From assembly GCA_038363925.1 (NCBI GenBank), contig JAQQWL010000010.1, positions 558,001-622,000 on the forward strand: DNA of 64,000 bases, written 5' to 3'. Under the pieces are notes generated by a model, which worked only from the letters and a program-made list of their open reading frames with translations, ran no database searches and had not been told where the DNA came from. Positions within the stretch are counted from its first letter, which is position 1. Every line of letters starts with the position of its first letter. The position numbers and the translations under genes were made by a program. Positions 25,157 to 37,049 of this stretch are shown here, one piece after another. The stretch is from Apiospora phragmitis (lineage: Eukaryota; Ascomycota; Sordariomycetes; Amphisphaeriales; Apiosporaceae).

Positions 25157-27752
25157 TCACTCAGCAGGCAAGTCTTCTCCAATGGGCACGTCTGCTCCAG
25201 CAGGAAAGTCTGCTCCCCAATTGGATGGGGTTATGGCGACCTTCTTGACTTTCTTCTTCTTCTTCGTTGCCGTAGTAGGTAATCCCGATTCGTGTCCATG
25301 CACAGACTCGTATCCATGCTTCGAGGTAGGCACAATAGTCGGTTCAGGGATATCCGGAGCAGGGGCTCCTGCTGGCCATGCGCTGTCCTCCGCTCCCAGC
25401 TCCTCTTCTGGTTCGTCAGGGTCAATCTGGGGTTGAGCCTGCTCATCCACCGCGACCTCACACTGCGTAGTAACGTAAACCCCGAATCAGTTTTCAGGCC
25501 AGACAAGGTCATCTTTCAGTACATACCTCGGCTTGGACCATTGTAGGTTCGTGTCTCTTTAGTCGCCTCAATTGCGCCGTGCCACACTCCAGTACTCGCA
25601 GCTTGTCGTTTGTGCGAGTTCTCTCGAGTGCATTCTCATAGCTCTCCCCTGCAAGACGTTTTACCATTTCATCGTCAAGATCATAGACAATTTCCGGGGA
25701 CAGAAGATGGGGAAGCTTCTGTATCAGGCGTTGCTCAATGGCAAGGACGCTGATATCATCCACAACCTTCTTCAGAGCGACCTAAGATCTGTTAATTGGT
25801 TGATCTCGTGAATGAAGATTCGAAACAGCTCTACAAACCTTGTAGTACGCTTCCATCATGTCGATCGCCATAGAGCAAGACACAATATCCATATCAGGCT
25901 CCAGCCGAGACGACAGAGTATCTAGCAGATACTCAAGGCTGAAACTGCGACTGGTGCTACCAATTTGCAAGTCATCTCGGAACAAAGGCTTCAGCTGGTC
26001 TTCAAGATCACGCCGGCGTCGGGCCGCTTGTGCCTTCTGCACGTTCTCGGTCAGGTAATGGTTGTATGTGATTGGGTGTCCCGATATATGAGGGTCAAGG
26101 ATCTCTTCGACTTTCCTGGTGAGGTCCGTTTTAAAGCCCTCCATTGATGGGCCAATGACGTCCTGCAGGAGCGAATGGGCCGTATTCTCATCGAAGACAT
26201 ACCGAAGAGCCGCACTCACTGTGGCCAGGCTAGAAGCGAGGATGCAATCGGAGAGATCCATCATCAACCCTTTCCAGGGCTGGCATTGCTTACTGAAAAG
26301 CTCAGCAACGATAAGGGGTTGGTAGGTGCCTGGCAGCTCTCTTCCACGGCTTTCCTTCATGAGTATTCTCACCTCGTCAATATAGTCGGATCGAGAGACA
26401 CAGCGATTATCACGGCCAACCCGAACTTTATCATCCTTAATCGTACGAGCATGTCCTTCGGTGCGCATTTGCTGGGCAAAGTCGGAGAGGGTATTCTGTA
26501 CCACGGCTCTGAGACGCTTGGCGCGAGCTGTGGGATCTCCGGAACTGGCAAAGAATGCATGCGTGTACACGCCATCTGTCGCAGCTCTCATTAAGTTCAT
26601 GAACTCTGTGCTCCCCTTGAGAAGGTATCTTCGCTGTTCAGGAATGCTGGATCTATCTGCCCCCAATCTGGTGAGCTTCTCTCGACAGTGCTGAACTCCT
26701 GCGCTGGCATCGCTGAGAACACTGGGAAGCTGTTGAAGGATTTGGTCCCGCAAGACATGGCTTAATCGAATCTTCAAAGCCGCGACGCCAAGCTGTGATG
26801 CATCAAGTACAGTCCATATGCCTTTGGAGAAGAACTCTTCCTCAATCTCGTCTCGCTCCTCTGTTGAAGTGTCGCGCTCCGAGTAGTTCCTGTTGCGAAG
26901 TACATGCCATCCCAGTCGGAACTGGACATCCTTGTTCTGGGCAAGCTCCATATAGAATCGCTCACTGTCAGAGCCCTCATCCAATGTATCAGGCTTTGTA
27001 ACCAGGCCCAACGTGCGAATGCCTTGTGGGTCCAGTACTCGCGCATGGCGAGTGACCTGTTGGAGGGCGAAGTCGCTCTTTGCCGACACAACCGCTAAGA
27101 TGATGCTGCGTGGCTTTCTCATGTAGGAAAGAACAAGAGATTCGACAAGTTTGGCATCTGCCTCCGACTGATCCTTGTTCCCGGCAAGAAAGAGGCCAGG
27201 CAGATCGACGATGGTGAGATGCGGCTGGGTTGGTCCAGAGACTTCAACACGAAGGACGTCAGCACGGAAGACAGCGTCACTCCCGTCCAGCCCCATCGCC
27301 TCTTTGGCTTGGTCGATGGCTTCGCCGATGTCTAGGTCATCATGTGTATACATGAACGCCTCAAGGTTCTGCTTCTCCTTAGGAGATCGGTCAGGACCAG
27401 GGTGAATGCTGACATGAATGCCAACAGATGGGTTGCGTCGCAATATGAGTTCTGTAGCAAATCGAGTGCACAGTGTATCCTGTAACGGACAAATAGAGAG
27501 TTCAGTAACAGACGACTACAATGTAAGCGGCTCTGGTAGTCTTTGTTAACTAACCTTGGTTGGGAACGACATGCCAGAGATGGCCTCCAAGACAGAACTC
27601 TTGCCAGAGGACTGGTCGCCACAGACAATGATCTGTGGTAGGTCCACAAAGCGGCTGAGGCCTTGGGATCGTAGCGTGTCGATGACATCCAGCAAGTCCC
27701 GATGGTCTTGGGACTGCAGCAAAGTTCCAGGAGCTGCCGCTGCGGAGTCCAT
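25157..27752 (-). CDS. Dynamin-like GTPase (Mx/Vps1-like, fungal)
   Basis: Four exons (27752-27555, 27479-25839, 25781-25527, 25462-25157) join in phase for 799 residues. GTPase motifs are intact: P-loop GDQSSGKS (45-52), G3 DLPG (158-161), G4 TKPD (227-230). A dynamin middle/stalk region fills the long second exon, and exon 3 resembles a GTPase effector domain ([15 protein letters not shown]). There is no pleckstrin domain, as in Mx and Vps1-type proteins. The last exon is a non-conserved tail with a Pro/Glu-rich stretch and a lysine block (KKKKKVKKV), possibly for membrane or nuclear targeting. Members of this fungal group are numerous and poorly characterised; membrane remodelling is the family role. 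The gene looks intact. Confidence 0.92.
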
Positions 27753-29124
27753 CGTGGGGCTATGTTGTGTTGTTCTGGGTAGTTGCTTGTGAAGAAGGGG
27801 TCAAGACGAGTAAAACGAATGATGAAGGACTCTTGGTTCAGCAATGAGGCAGGAAGCGGACTCTCTTTTACATGGCAGCATTCCTTCATCTCAACAACTC
27901 CCGATAGCTTCTCTCCCATAAACGGAGCAGGACCTGGGATTACGTTGGCAAGCAATAGCAATCAACACAAAGCAACCCGTAAGTGCATGCTCGAAGAGAA
28001 GTCAGAGCCAAACACGGCGTGGAAAACAGGATTGATCCACCGGGAAATGGCAGGAATTAAAGCAACGATTCGCGATATTGGCTGATCCAGACGGGTTGCC
28101 GTGGGATACGGGTATTGGCATTAACGTCGTCTTAACCTAGCAATCAACGCTGATAAGTCGATCTCGTGTCGAGGAAAAGGGGGCAGTTACTCCATGAGAT
28201 AGCCGGTTTTCGCGGACCGCTAGTTTGTAATCCATCGACAAGGTAAACAGCAAACCGAGCTGGAGACGCTCAAACGCCTGCCGGACAGATCCACATGATA
28301 TTGCATCATTTCATTAAAGGATAGGAAACAACTTAGAGGACCATGCCTGAAAGGTTACGCTCTTAGCAACTACTCTGCTGATGAGGCTTCGCTCGTTGAG
28401 CTTCTCGAGGGTTCCATACCCGCACGCACGCTGAACCATGTCGCTCGAAAGCGCAGACGATACTGTTCGCAAGGTAAGTTTCCAATCAGCGTTTGTATTG
28501 GGGACGTGTTGCGAGGCTTGGCAGATCAGCAAGCAAGTTCCTGCATCAAACGGGAGTTGATGACCAGATGTCTTAAAAAGCCAAGCGGTATGACTCAACA
28601 TATGGCCCAATCGGTTAGTGTGACGTTCATTCAATGAGACTTGACGCCTGCGGCAAGTGTAATCGACCCAAGCCAACGGATCAACGGCGAATCACCTACC
28701 TTATCGTCCAAACCCCATGTTGCACCTCAACACGAGCAACCCCGAAAGATCCCAGTCCGTTTGAACACAGCGGATAGAGGTATGTTTCAAGTTCAGTGTC
28801 TCGTTCCCGGAGCCGTGATGGATTGTAGATCTTGAGTGGTAGGCCCCTTGCAGAGTGAAATCGGAAGCGACGTTTGTTGGTGTTTGGTTGAAGGACTGGC
28901 ATCGACACCCACCATATGTAGGTAAGGTATGAAAGCGGGGTTGCTTTCCATGTGAGCAATCAACGCTCTGAGCCGCATCCTAAGCTCTCAGAGACAAAGT
29001 CATCACCAGCGCTTCTAGCCAGAGTATCAGGGGCACTTCGGACATGTATAAAAAAAACCTGTTCTCTTGCTGGATTGAGACAGGAAACTAGAGCTTTACT
29101 CTCACAACGAGGCTGGAACAGGAG
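27753..29124. other. Intergenic region
   Basis: About 1.4 kb between the dynamin-like gene and the tRNA. Open frames on both strands (for example 28314-28676) are short, overlap each other and have no recognisable domain. I see no gene I can support. Confidence 0.5.
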
Positions 29125-29130
29125 AAAAAA
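29125..29130 (-). terminator. RNA polymerase III oligo-T terminator of the tRNA
   Basis: Six T on the minus strand begin three bases after the tRNA discriminator base, the normal Pol III stop signal. Confidence 0.85.
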
Positions 29131-29133
29131 GTG

Positions 29134-29229
29134 TGGAGACACCGGGAATTGAACCCGGGACCCCTTCCAGGCATTTGCTGTTCAATTGAACAATGCGAAG
29201 GAAGTATCATACCCCTAGACCATATCCCC
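29134..29229 (-). tRNA. tRNA-Ala (anticodon CGC) with a 24-nt intron
   Basis: The minus strand folds as a full cloverleaf: acceptor GGGGATA pairs with TGTCTCC, D arm GGTCTAGGGGTATGAT, anticodon stem CTTCC/GGAAG, T arm CCGGG-TTCAATT-CCCGG, discriminator A. The anticodon loop reads TTCGCA, interrupted after position 37 by a 24-nt intron (29170-29193), then T; this gives anticodon CGC, decoding GCG (Ala). The acceptor stem has the G3:U70 pair that specifies alanine, which supports the identity even though the D arm resembles fungal tRNA-Pro. The intron contains a perfect 14-base palindrome (29179-29192). A T6 terminator follows. Confidence 0.9.
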
Positions 29230-29671
29230 ATCTGTTGTTGAAGTCTGTCTCGTTATTGGGTCCTGAGTAGCTCTCCGCGGATCCGGGTGGTGAGGGGGCA
29301 ACTGACAGGTTTTGATTGGATGGCTGCCCCGAAGTCTCTACTAGACTTGTTCAAATCTGCAGCTGTGAGTTGTGCAAGGAAACAGTTGCATCATGAAAGC
29401 CATAACGGTCAAGGCTGTGCAACAGGCAGGTCAGTTATATCGATAGTCTGAAGTGAGAAGTGGATTGGTAAATAGGTGCCTAGTGCAAGTGCCTCCCTGC
29501 TTCAGTGCTTGCATGCTGGTTGTTCGTGGGGCCTTGGTAGATTGTGATTGTCATTTGCATTGATTTGCACAAAGAGGTTTGCAATAAACAGCACAAATTG
29601 CAGACAATTGGATGTGTTAGGTTTTCCGACTTTTGACTAACATGGGCAACTGAGATAGGCAGAGACTCATT
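29230..29671. other. Intergenic region
   Basis: No coding or RNA gene visible. The sequence is unremarkable in composition. Confidence 0.5.
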
Positions 29672-30906
29672 CTAGGTGAGCTTCCTCTGCCTCTCATCAT
29701 CCTTCAGTCTTGCTGCCAACTCATTCATGCGAAACGAGTACCTGGCAACAAGGTCACACAGCCATTCCCCAAACCACAACCCCGTTCTCACCAACATCGT
29801 ATTGCCCCCATACCAGAACCAATCCGGGCGCCCCCAGCCCAGCAGCCCGCGCAACACCACGTTGTACTCCGGCTTCAGCGTCTCGCAAACAAGCCGCCGC
29901 GCAAACATCCCCGCCTCCATCGCCCCCGCTCCCTGACTAAACCCCAACCGCCACTCGAACAAATCCCCCGCCCGCTCCCCCCGTACAGGCTGCCCGCGGG
30001 CAGCCTCTGCAACCGACGCCTCTCGTCGTCGATCGTGGTGCGGACGGTGCCAGCCATGACGACAGTGACGCGCACGCCGAAGGGCGCGAGCTCCTGGCGC
30101 AGCGCGCGTGAGTAGGCGACGACGGCGCCCTTGGATGCGGCAAAGGCGGCGCCGAAGACGTACGGCACCGCGGCCGCCAGCGAGGCGATATTCACGACGA
30201 GCCCGCGCGCCGCGACCAGGGGCGCCGCGAAGGCCTGCACCGTCGCCATGACGCCCAGGACGTTGGTCTCGAAGAGGCGGCGCACGCTGGGCAGCGCGAT
30301 GTCGGTGGCCGGCATGATTTGCGCGAGGCCGCTGGAGGCCCCGGACCAAAGCAAGGGTTCGTGTTAGCCAAGATGTAGCTTCCCATGAACGTGGTTTTTT
30401 CCGTGCCCCTGCCCCGTCTTCGTATGTATAGATGCATTAGGAAATCGGGGAATACTTGCGCGTTATTGACCAAAATGTCCAGTTTGCCGCCGGTGATGGC
30501 GGCGACTTGCTCTGCGCATGTTTTGATGCTGTCTTGGTCGGTAACATCGAGCTGCAGCGTACTCATGCCCATCTCCGCCAGACCAGCGAGGACCTCGGGC
30601 CTGCGCGCAGTAGCAATAACGTGGAGGCCTGCATTTTTGGACTCTTTAGTTATGAAGAAGAATAAGAAATCGATATAGGAGACTGGGCGGGTTTCCACTG
30701 CCTTGAACGTTGCTCATTATTTCTTTTCTTCCTTAGTTACCTTGGTGATGGTATTCCAGACACAGTGCATGTCCGATGCCGCCTGGGGTGCAACTGTAAA
30801 GCAACTGCTGTTAGCTGTTAGGCCCTGGAGCTAGGTAGTGCGCTGACTGTTGGCCAACTTGCCCTGTAATCAGCACCGTTTTCTGTCCTGTGGCTGGTCC
30901 TCCCAT
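29672..30906 (-). CDS. AYR1-like short-chain dehydrogenase/reductase with altered catalytic Tyr and one frame discrepancy
   Basis: Four exons (30906-30863, 30793-30741, 30628-30460, 30331-29672). Introns 1 and 3 use GC donors (GCAAGT) with CAG acceptors; intron 2 is GTAACT...GCAG. Spliced, the Rossmann motif TGCTPGGIG (14-22), GLHVIATARR, LQLDVTD and LVNNAG appear exactly where the AYR1 branch (1-acyldihydroxyacetone-phosphate reductase-like, NADPH-dependent) has them. The active site reads FAASK (152-156) instead of YxxxK: Phe replaces the catalytic Tyr, so reductase activity is doubtful. The C-terminus (DLFEWRLGF to KLT) lies one frame away; the G run at 29977-29982 has six bases where seven keep frame. 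With that base the protein is about 308 residues. It could be an active enzyme with an unusual site, a decaying gene, or partly an assembly error. Confidence 0.8.
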
Positions 30907-31357
30907 CTTTGAGAGCAGCAAGAGGATTGAACGGCTAAGGAAACAAGTATCTCAATATGCGAAATCAGTGATATGTTCATGCTTTGGAATCAATTCGTAT
31001 CTCGGCCAACAATGTGTGGAAAAAAGATAACGACTGTTTCCGCTGTCGTTAGTTCGTTCTTTACGGCACCCACGGGCCCCGGGGCCCCGAACCCGGCAAC
31101 TTCCTGGCAGGCACGAGAGTGATTATCATGAAGTAACATATACGACGATTCTCGCACAGTCCGTTGATGATTGATTGGGAAAGTGACCGGGCTGTTCGCC
31201 AGAATGTACGAGTTGTAAGTTCCGAAAGCGCCAAACAAATATGGGCATCGGCATCAGGTGTGGCGGCTGTGGCCTACACATAAATAAAGGGGTATGTCTA
31301 TCCCTTACAATAGTATTTCCCCCACATGGATGATTACGACTATCGCTTTTCTATTTC

Positions 31358-32938
31358 TCATATATCGTCCTCGCTATCCTCCCACGCACTGGACGTGTTC
31401 TCCATGGCCTCCATGTAATCATGATAGCTACCGTACCATGCCAGTTCGTCGCGCCTTTCTCCGTCGCTTTCCTCGTCTTCGCTGTCCAAGTCCAACCGGT
31501 CCCATCCTGGCTCGGTGCGGTCTAATTCCTGTCGCCGCCGATACATGTCCAGCATGGCCTCGTGCGCCAAGGCTTCATCTTCTGCCTCCGATCTCTTCAC
31601 GTGTTTCCGCACATGGCTTTCAAAGTAATTTCGCACGACCCTTTTCGTGAGAGGCAGCTCGTCGGGGTAGCCCTCTCCGCCGCGGCGAACATAGCAGTTT
31701 ACCGAGCTTCTCATGTCGTCCGGCCCACTGACGGGCGAGCGTAGCTGGTAGCGTTCGGCCCTGCCTTCGTCTGGCCCGTCCTCCGAATACCCTACGAGCG
31801 TGCCACAGATGCAAGGGTCTCGAATATACATGTCTTTCCGCATATCAACCAATATTCTTCGCCACGAACCTTTCGTGAAAGACATATCGCTCAGACAGAC
31901 ACTGAGCAGAGTGTCCTTATGTAACAGTAGGAAATCCCAGAGTTCAGATCTTTCGCAATCCAGACATTCGAGTGTAACGTCGGTTAAATGGGACCATCGA
32001 TGGCCCGGCGTCACGATGCGGCTCAAACTCGTTCCCCGCTTGCGAGGATCGATTGTAAAGAGGAGAAACGACAGATGCTGGAGCTTAGCCAATGACTTCA
32101 GGGTGTCAGCAACGATGCCCGACTGAAGACACGCCCTGCACCTTTCAGTGTCTCCTGTGACGTCGTTCATGTCATCGTCCACATCGATAGCTAGACGAAG
32201 ATCGATATGAGTCGCATCCCTGAATGGTTTAAACAGACGTACGACTTCTTCTGGGTCTTTCTCGAAGAATCGGTAATTGAGCGACCCTACCCGGAGACGC
32301 GGTACGCATATATTCGTACGTGCTGCTGCGTCGAGTAAAACCTCAAGTGTAGTGACGCCCTCGTGCTCTCCCTCGAAATTCATAAGCCGGATGCAGCCGT
32401 CTTCATTAGCAGCCCGCTGCTTTGTATAACCCTCATAGAAGCAGTGGCTAGCGGACATGGTGAGTTGTTGGAGGCTTGTCAGCTTTGGCAGGACCAGGGC
32501 GAGACAAAGGGCGTCTGCCTGGCTTTTCGCGAGCACATTTTGCGCAAAGACCATCTGCTTGTACAGCTCATACTGCATTGGGAGCTCCGAGGGCACGATC
32601 TCGGGTTTCTTGCGGTGTGCAACCATGTCAGGACACAGCTTGTTCAGCGTATTCGTGATCCTCGCACTGGCGAGGAAGGACTCGTAAGAAACAGGCGTAC
32701 TCTCATAGCGCCCTGAGATATAGCCAAGGCCTTTTACATGCCGTGAAATGATAGGGTGTGATGCGATAGCCCACAGGCGTGCCAGATCTTTTTCGTGGAA
32801 TTGGAATGTCACCTCGGGGATTAGGTAGGCTGCTCCCACGGCAGAAAACGTATTATTAACGAGGCGCAAATTGCATACATCGTTAATACTGAGAAAAGAA
32901 GCTATAATATGAAGTATTTCAGGCGATAGGCGGTCCAT
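31358..32938 (-). CDS. F-box protein, intact member of a tandem pair
   Basis: One uninterrupted exon of 526 codons. The N-terminus MDRLSPEILHIIASFLSIND with following LRLVNNTFSAVG is a fungal F-box (about residues 1-35), which in known proteins binds Skp1 to place a substrate receptor in an SCF ubiquitin ligase. The middle contains leucine-spaced segments but no obvious LRR register; the C-terminus is strongly acidic (SEDEESDGE, SEDDI). A diverged, broken copy lies directly downstream at 33532-35033 on the same strand. The substrate cannot be inferred. Large F-box families of this kind are common and fast evolving in Pezizomycotina. Confidence 0.85.
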   Translation of the reverse strand: MDRLSPEILHIIASFLSINDVCNLRLVNNTFSAVGAAYLIPEVTFQFHEKDLARLWAIASHPIISRHVKGLGYISGRYESTPVSYESFLASARITNTLNKLCPDMVAHRKKPEIVPSELPMQYELYKQMVFAQNVLAKSQADALCLALVLPKLTSLQQLTMSASHCFYEGYTKQRAANEDGCIRLMNFEGEHEGVTTLEVLLDAAARTNICVPRLRVGSLNYRFFEKDPEEVVRLFKPFRDATHIDLRLAIDVDDDMNDVTGDTERCRACLQSGIVADTLKSLAKLQHLSFLLFTIDPRKRGTSLSRIVTPGHRWSHLTDVTLECLDCERSELWDFLLLHKDTLLSVCLSDMSFTKGSWRRILVDMRKDMYIRDPCICGTLVGYSEDGPDEGRAERYQLRSPVSGPDDMRSSVNCYVRRGGEGYPDELPLTKRVVRNYFESHVRKHVKRSEAEDEALAHEAMLDMYRRRQELDRTEPGWDRLDLDSEDEESDGERRDELAWYGSYHDYMEAMENTSSAWEDSEDDI

Positions 32939-33284
32939 TTTCAGATCGTCCGCATAGGATTCTCCAGCTGGGAGAAGAAAAGACGGGAATGAAAGACGCG
33001 AAGATGTCGTCAGTAGAATCAGTCGAAGTCACCCCTAACGCGCCCGAAACACGCTGGGGCAAAAACAAAGCCCCACCCCCACACTGTCGGTTCCGCCGAT
33101 CACGTCACAGGCCGCAGGCATTGCCAGCGAAGGTTAGTAAGTAGGTTTCATCTCCTACTCGAGGTAAATATGTAGTGGTGCCCACGATGGCAACCTGCGA
33201 AGACACTCCAGGTAAGTGAGTCAAACTTCTGTTCCGATGCCACGTGGCGCGGGACAGTATGCGTATATGTATTGTATTGCATTC

Positions 33285-33303
33285 GGGGGCTTCAGTCCGG
33301 GTA
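33285..33303 (+). repeat. 19 bp repeat, copy 1
   Basis: GGGGGCTTCAGTCCGGGTA occurs here and identically at 35741-35759, on either side of the broken F-box copy. Flanking bases are unrelated. Confidence 0.6.
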
Positions 33304-33531
33304 CTGGGTGCGAGCTCGCTCTACTAGGATCAGCTGCTAAAGAAGCCGTTGCATTGGAGAAAACCATTCAAGAAGCAACCTCCACAAAAGTACACGAGAT
33401 AAATAAGTTTAACATTGGTAACCCTTCAACAGACACCACGTTATAGCCTTAAGTGAGTGCTAGTAAGACGCTGGCCGGTCTCTCTTGACTCCGTTATCTG
33501 AGAACCGTCAAATTCGGACCCCGCCTCGCTG

Positions 33532-35033
33532 TCATTCTCGTCGCTCATCGGTACGGTCGTCTTCCTCTTCATCGTATTGATCGTCAGTACCGTCATCGTC
33601 GTCGCTGCTATCGCTTGACCAAAAGCGTTCGGCGCGTCTTTCGTAAGCTTCTTGCATCAAGATATCATCCTCCGCGTCCGACACCATTCCAGGTCGACGC
33701 ACATGGCTTTCATAGTATTTGCGCACGATGTCCTCAGTGAGGGGCAGCTCATCAGGATAAAGCTCCCCGCCATGGCTGCAGTAGCAGTTTATCGAGCTTC
33801 TCATGTCGCATGGTTGAACTTCGGGTATGCTCAGCTCGTAAACCTCAGGCTGGCGAAGCGATCCATCCTCCTCCTCTACAAAACCCCCCCGGATTGTACC
33901 GCATATACAGGGGTCTTCAAGGCGCATGCCTTTCCGGATATCAGCCAGAAGCCTTTTCCACGAGCCTTTGGTAAGAAGCACCTCCCTTAAACAAAGGCCT
34001 TTCAACGTATCCTTGTGCAATGACAAAAACGCCCAGAGCTCAGATCTCTCACAGTCCACACAGTCGAGAGTAACATTAGTCAGACTGGACCAGCGATGAC
34101 CTTCGGGTATAACATGGCTCAGGCTTATGCAACGCTCAAAAGCGTCACTAACGTCGAACATGAATATCAAGTCTTCAAGCCTGGGCATTGACTGCAGAAT
34201 ATCAGCAATGACCCCAGATTGGAGACACTCTCGACAATTCTCTGTATCTCCGGTGATGTCATCCAGACTATCATCGTGTCTAAGGATTCCTTATAAGGCT
34301 TAAACAACCGCCTCAACTCGTCCTGCTCCTTCTGAAAAAACCGCCAGTGCAACATCCCTGTGCGCAGCTTCGGGATGTGTAGTTCCTGGTCTGCTACTGC
34401 GTTGAGCAAGGCGTCAAAAGTAGCAACGCCCTTGGGGGCTCTATCATAGTTGGGCCTCCGGATGCAGCCAACGTCGGTAAACGACTTGCGCTGGTGACCC
34501 TCGTAGAACTGTTGGCCGGCAGTCATAGTAGACATAGTAATTTCTCGAAGATTGGTAAGTCTTGGGAGGATCTCTTTCAAACAGAGGAGATCAGCTTGGC
34601 TCTCAAAGAGCGCGTTTTGTGAAGCAACAAAGTTGCTTATATAACTCGTATTGCGCTAAGAGTTCCCGAATGTGAGATAGCGGGCGGCGAAGATAGGCAT
34701 TTGTCAGGATTGGTCTCTTGTTCAAAACTCTGATTCTCTCGTTCAATCCTCCGATCAGACTTGAGGTGAGACTTGAGCAAAGAAGCCGGTGTGGTTTCGT
34801 AAGTGGTAGAATAATAACCAAGTTGCGTTACATATCGCGATAGGACGGGGTGCTGGGCGATAGATCGCAGGCGCGCCAGATCCGTTTCGAGAAATCGGAA
34901 CGTGACAAGGGGAAGAATGTAAGCTCCCGCAATCTCAGAAAAGGTCTTGTTTAACGAGAAGTAGAGTGCATGCGTCATCGATACTAAGTAACGAGGCGAT
35001 CATGTGAAGTAGCTCAGGCGAAAGGCGATCCAT
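33532..35033 (-). pseudogene. Decayed tandem copy of the F-box gene
   Basis: Pieces of the 31358-32938 protein occur in order but in different frames: the F-box start MDRLSPELLHMIASLLSID (from 35033), then NKTFSEIAGAYILPLVTF, then RELLAQYELYKQ, then LPRLTNLREITMS to RLFKPYKES, and finally DDITGDTENCRECLQSG through the acidic C-terminus ending at 33532. At least four frame changes and a short internal deletion near 34280 are needed. Conserved blocks such as DVTLxCxDCERSELW and ADIRKGM align well with the intact gene. The number of breaks makes a true pseudogene much more likely than sequencing error. The final 218-codon frame could still be transcribed, but it lacks the F-box. Confidence 0.82.
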
Positions 35034-37049
35034 TCTTCTTAAGATGTCTGCGTCTGAGATGGATGGAAAGATGAAAGTCACGTAAGTCAGGTACGGATGA
35101 GCGACAAGTCCAACTTGAGGTTGCTCGCACGTTTCAAAGCGGGTGCTCACTGCTGGAGCTCAGGGCCAGATCCACCCGCACGCATCGAAGAAAGCACTGG
35201 CGTTGGCGTGCGCTAACGTGACTTGCCGGAAGGTACGTTCGCACTTGCGCGCCATTGATAATCTTGACGTTGACGAGGTGGCAGACACGGCATCATTTTA
35301 CCAACTGCGTGACATAAGCCGCCGCGGATTGTGGAAGAAGAAAAAAAACCACAGACTCAATCTAATCTGCTGTGCCGGTGTGTCATTTGACCATTTGACG
35401 GCCAACGTGGTTCAATGGGACTAATGGGCTCAGCCCTATAACCAGGAGAGAATCCAGGTCATGTCTTCTTTTTTGAGTTCGTCGTCTCGTTCAGGGCACC
35501 CTGCTAGCACTGCATCTTTCGTCCATCGGTGGACGATTGTTTTAGGTTACTCTTGATCCGAATCGAAGACAGGACTTGGTCAATATTCAACTCCTGATAG
35601 CCCAGGTCCTTGTAGGCACCACTGAATAAGTGAGCCAGGACTTTGACGTTTGCCAGATGGCAGGGCAGAAGGGAAGATGACAGATCAGAAAGAATATAGT
35701 ACCTACATAATCAACAAATCGCGTCGCCAAGATCGGACCCGGGGGCTTCAGTCCGGGTAAGTGCCCGGGGTATATAACTTTGGGCAATGGGAATGAGGCT
35801 ACGACGAGTCCGGAGAAGAAGCCCCGGTGTCGCATTCAAGCTGCTACCGCGCCTGTGAATCGCATATGTTTAGTTGCCCCCATTCAACAATGCGATGTCG
35901 ACAGATGCAACTGAAATCGACGTCATGTCCCACCAGGCCCCAGGGGTTCCAACCAATCGAGGGCCAGATCCCCACCAGACATCCATCAGCTAGAGGCGCT
36001 GATCTGAATCTCGTTATGGGCTGAAGTCCCACTACAGACAAATCTCCGTGGGACGTCTTGCCGAATGTTCGATATAATTGGACCTTTGCTTACGAATATA
36101 TGAATAGTTTAAGGCCAGGATGCCACGACCAGTTGTCAGTGAGTCGACTCCGACACCAGCACCGACATGCCAGATCCCCAGCAGCGAGGTGAGCGAGATC
36201 AATTGTTTGGAGTAAAATCAGATGCCCATTGGCATCTTTACCCACTGTTGTTTAGGTAACATGATTGCCCTATTAGGCTTCGTGACATGAATGACTTGCT
36301 CTTTCTGGCATGGAATGCGACGATTATGCTCTTTATGGCAATTCTCTCGCCGGAGATGGCGACCTGCTAAAGTAGGATGACGTGAAAGCGTCAAAAGTGT
36401 GCGGCGGTTCTTTGATGACTGTTGGCTGACCGCAACTGATGTGTTGGCGGCGCAAGGGCGACGGCGCGTTGTTGAGCCCGGATTGGAATGTTTCGAATCT
36501 TCCCAAACTCCTCCACGCCAATGAACCCCATATAGAACTCCATACCTTGCCCCATATGCATTCGCGAGGCTCTCTCAACACTCCTATCTCCCTGTGTTAA
36601 GCGAGGTTCTGGAGTAGCGAGATGATGATCTTAGCCCCCTTTCGACCACATCGAGATCTGAACCTGGCTGCAACTCCAGCTGTCAGGGCGCTCTCGAGTC
36701 TCTGCGAGTATGACGGCCAATTCATAATGCCCGATCTGTATTCGCCGTTATTGTAACAGAAAATTCTGGACAATTTGCCAGGGTGACGACAGTGACATGA
36801 GTGCGGCTACCCGAGGTCAAGGTATGACGCTGGCAGCTCGGTTCTCCCATCCTAGAGAACGTATTGGTACCACTCCTAAGAGTTATAAAACATGCTTATA
36901 CCCCCTTTTCATACTATTTTGAGCATCTGTTCTCCTTAAGCTCATGTTCCTTTAGTCAGATCTGCCTTCATATCTTACAGTTAGGGGACCCCTCCTTTCT
37001 AGCCTTTACCACCTTAATTACTACCCCTTAATCGCCAGACAACCTCACT
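35034..37049. other. Intergenic region
   Basis: About 2 kb with no supportable gene. The frames at 35143-35424, 35587-35835 and 36333-36581 have no recognisable domains or consistent codon usage. It contains the second copy of the 19 bp repeat. The last 150 bases are pyrimidine-rich and probably form the promoter and 5' UTR of the channel gene. Confidence 0.5.
35741..35759 (+). repeat. 19 bp repeat, copy 2
   Basis: Identical to 33285-33303. Here it lies between CCC and AGTGCCCGGGG, so it can form part of a GC-rich hairpin. Confidence 0.6.
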
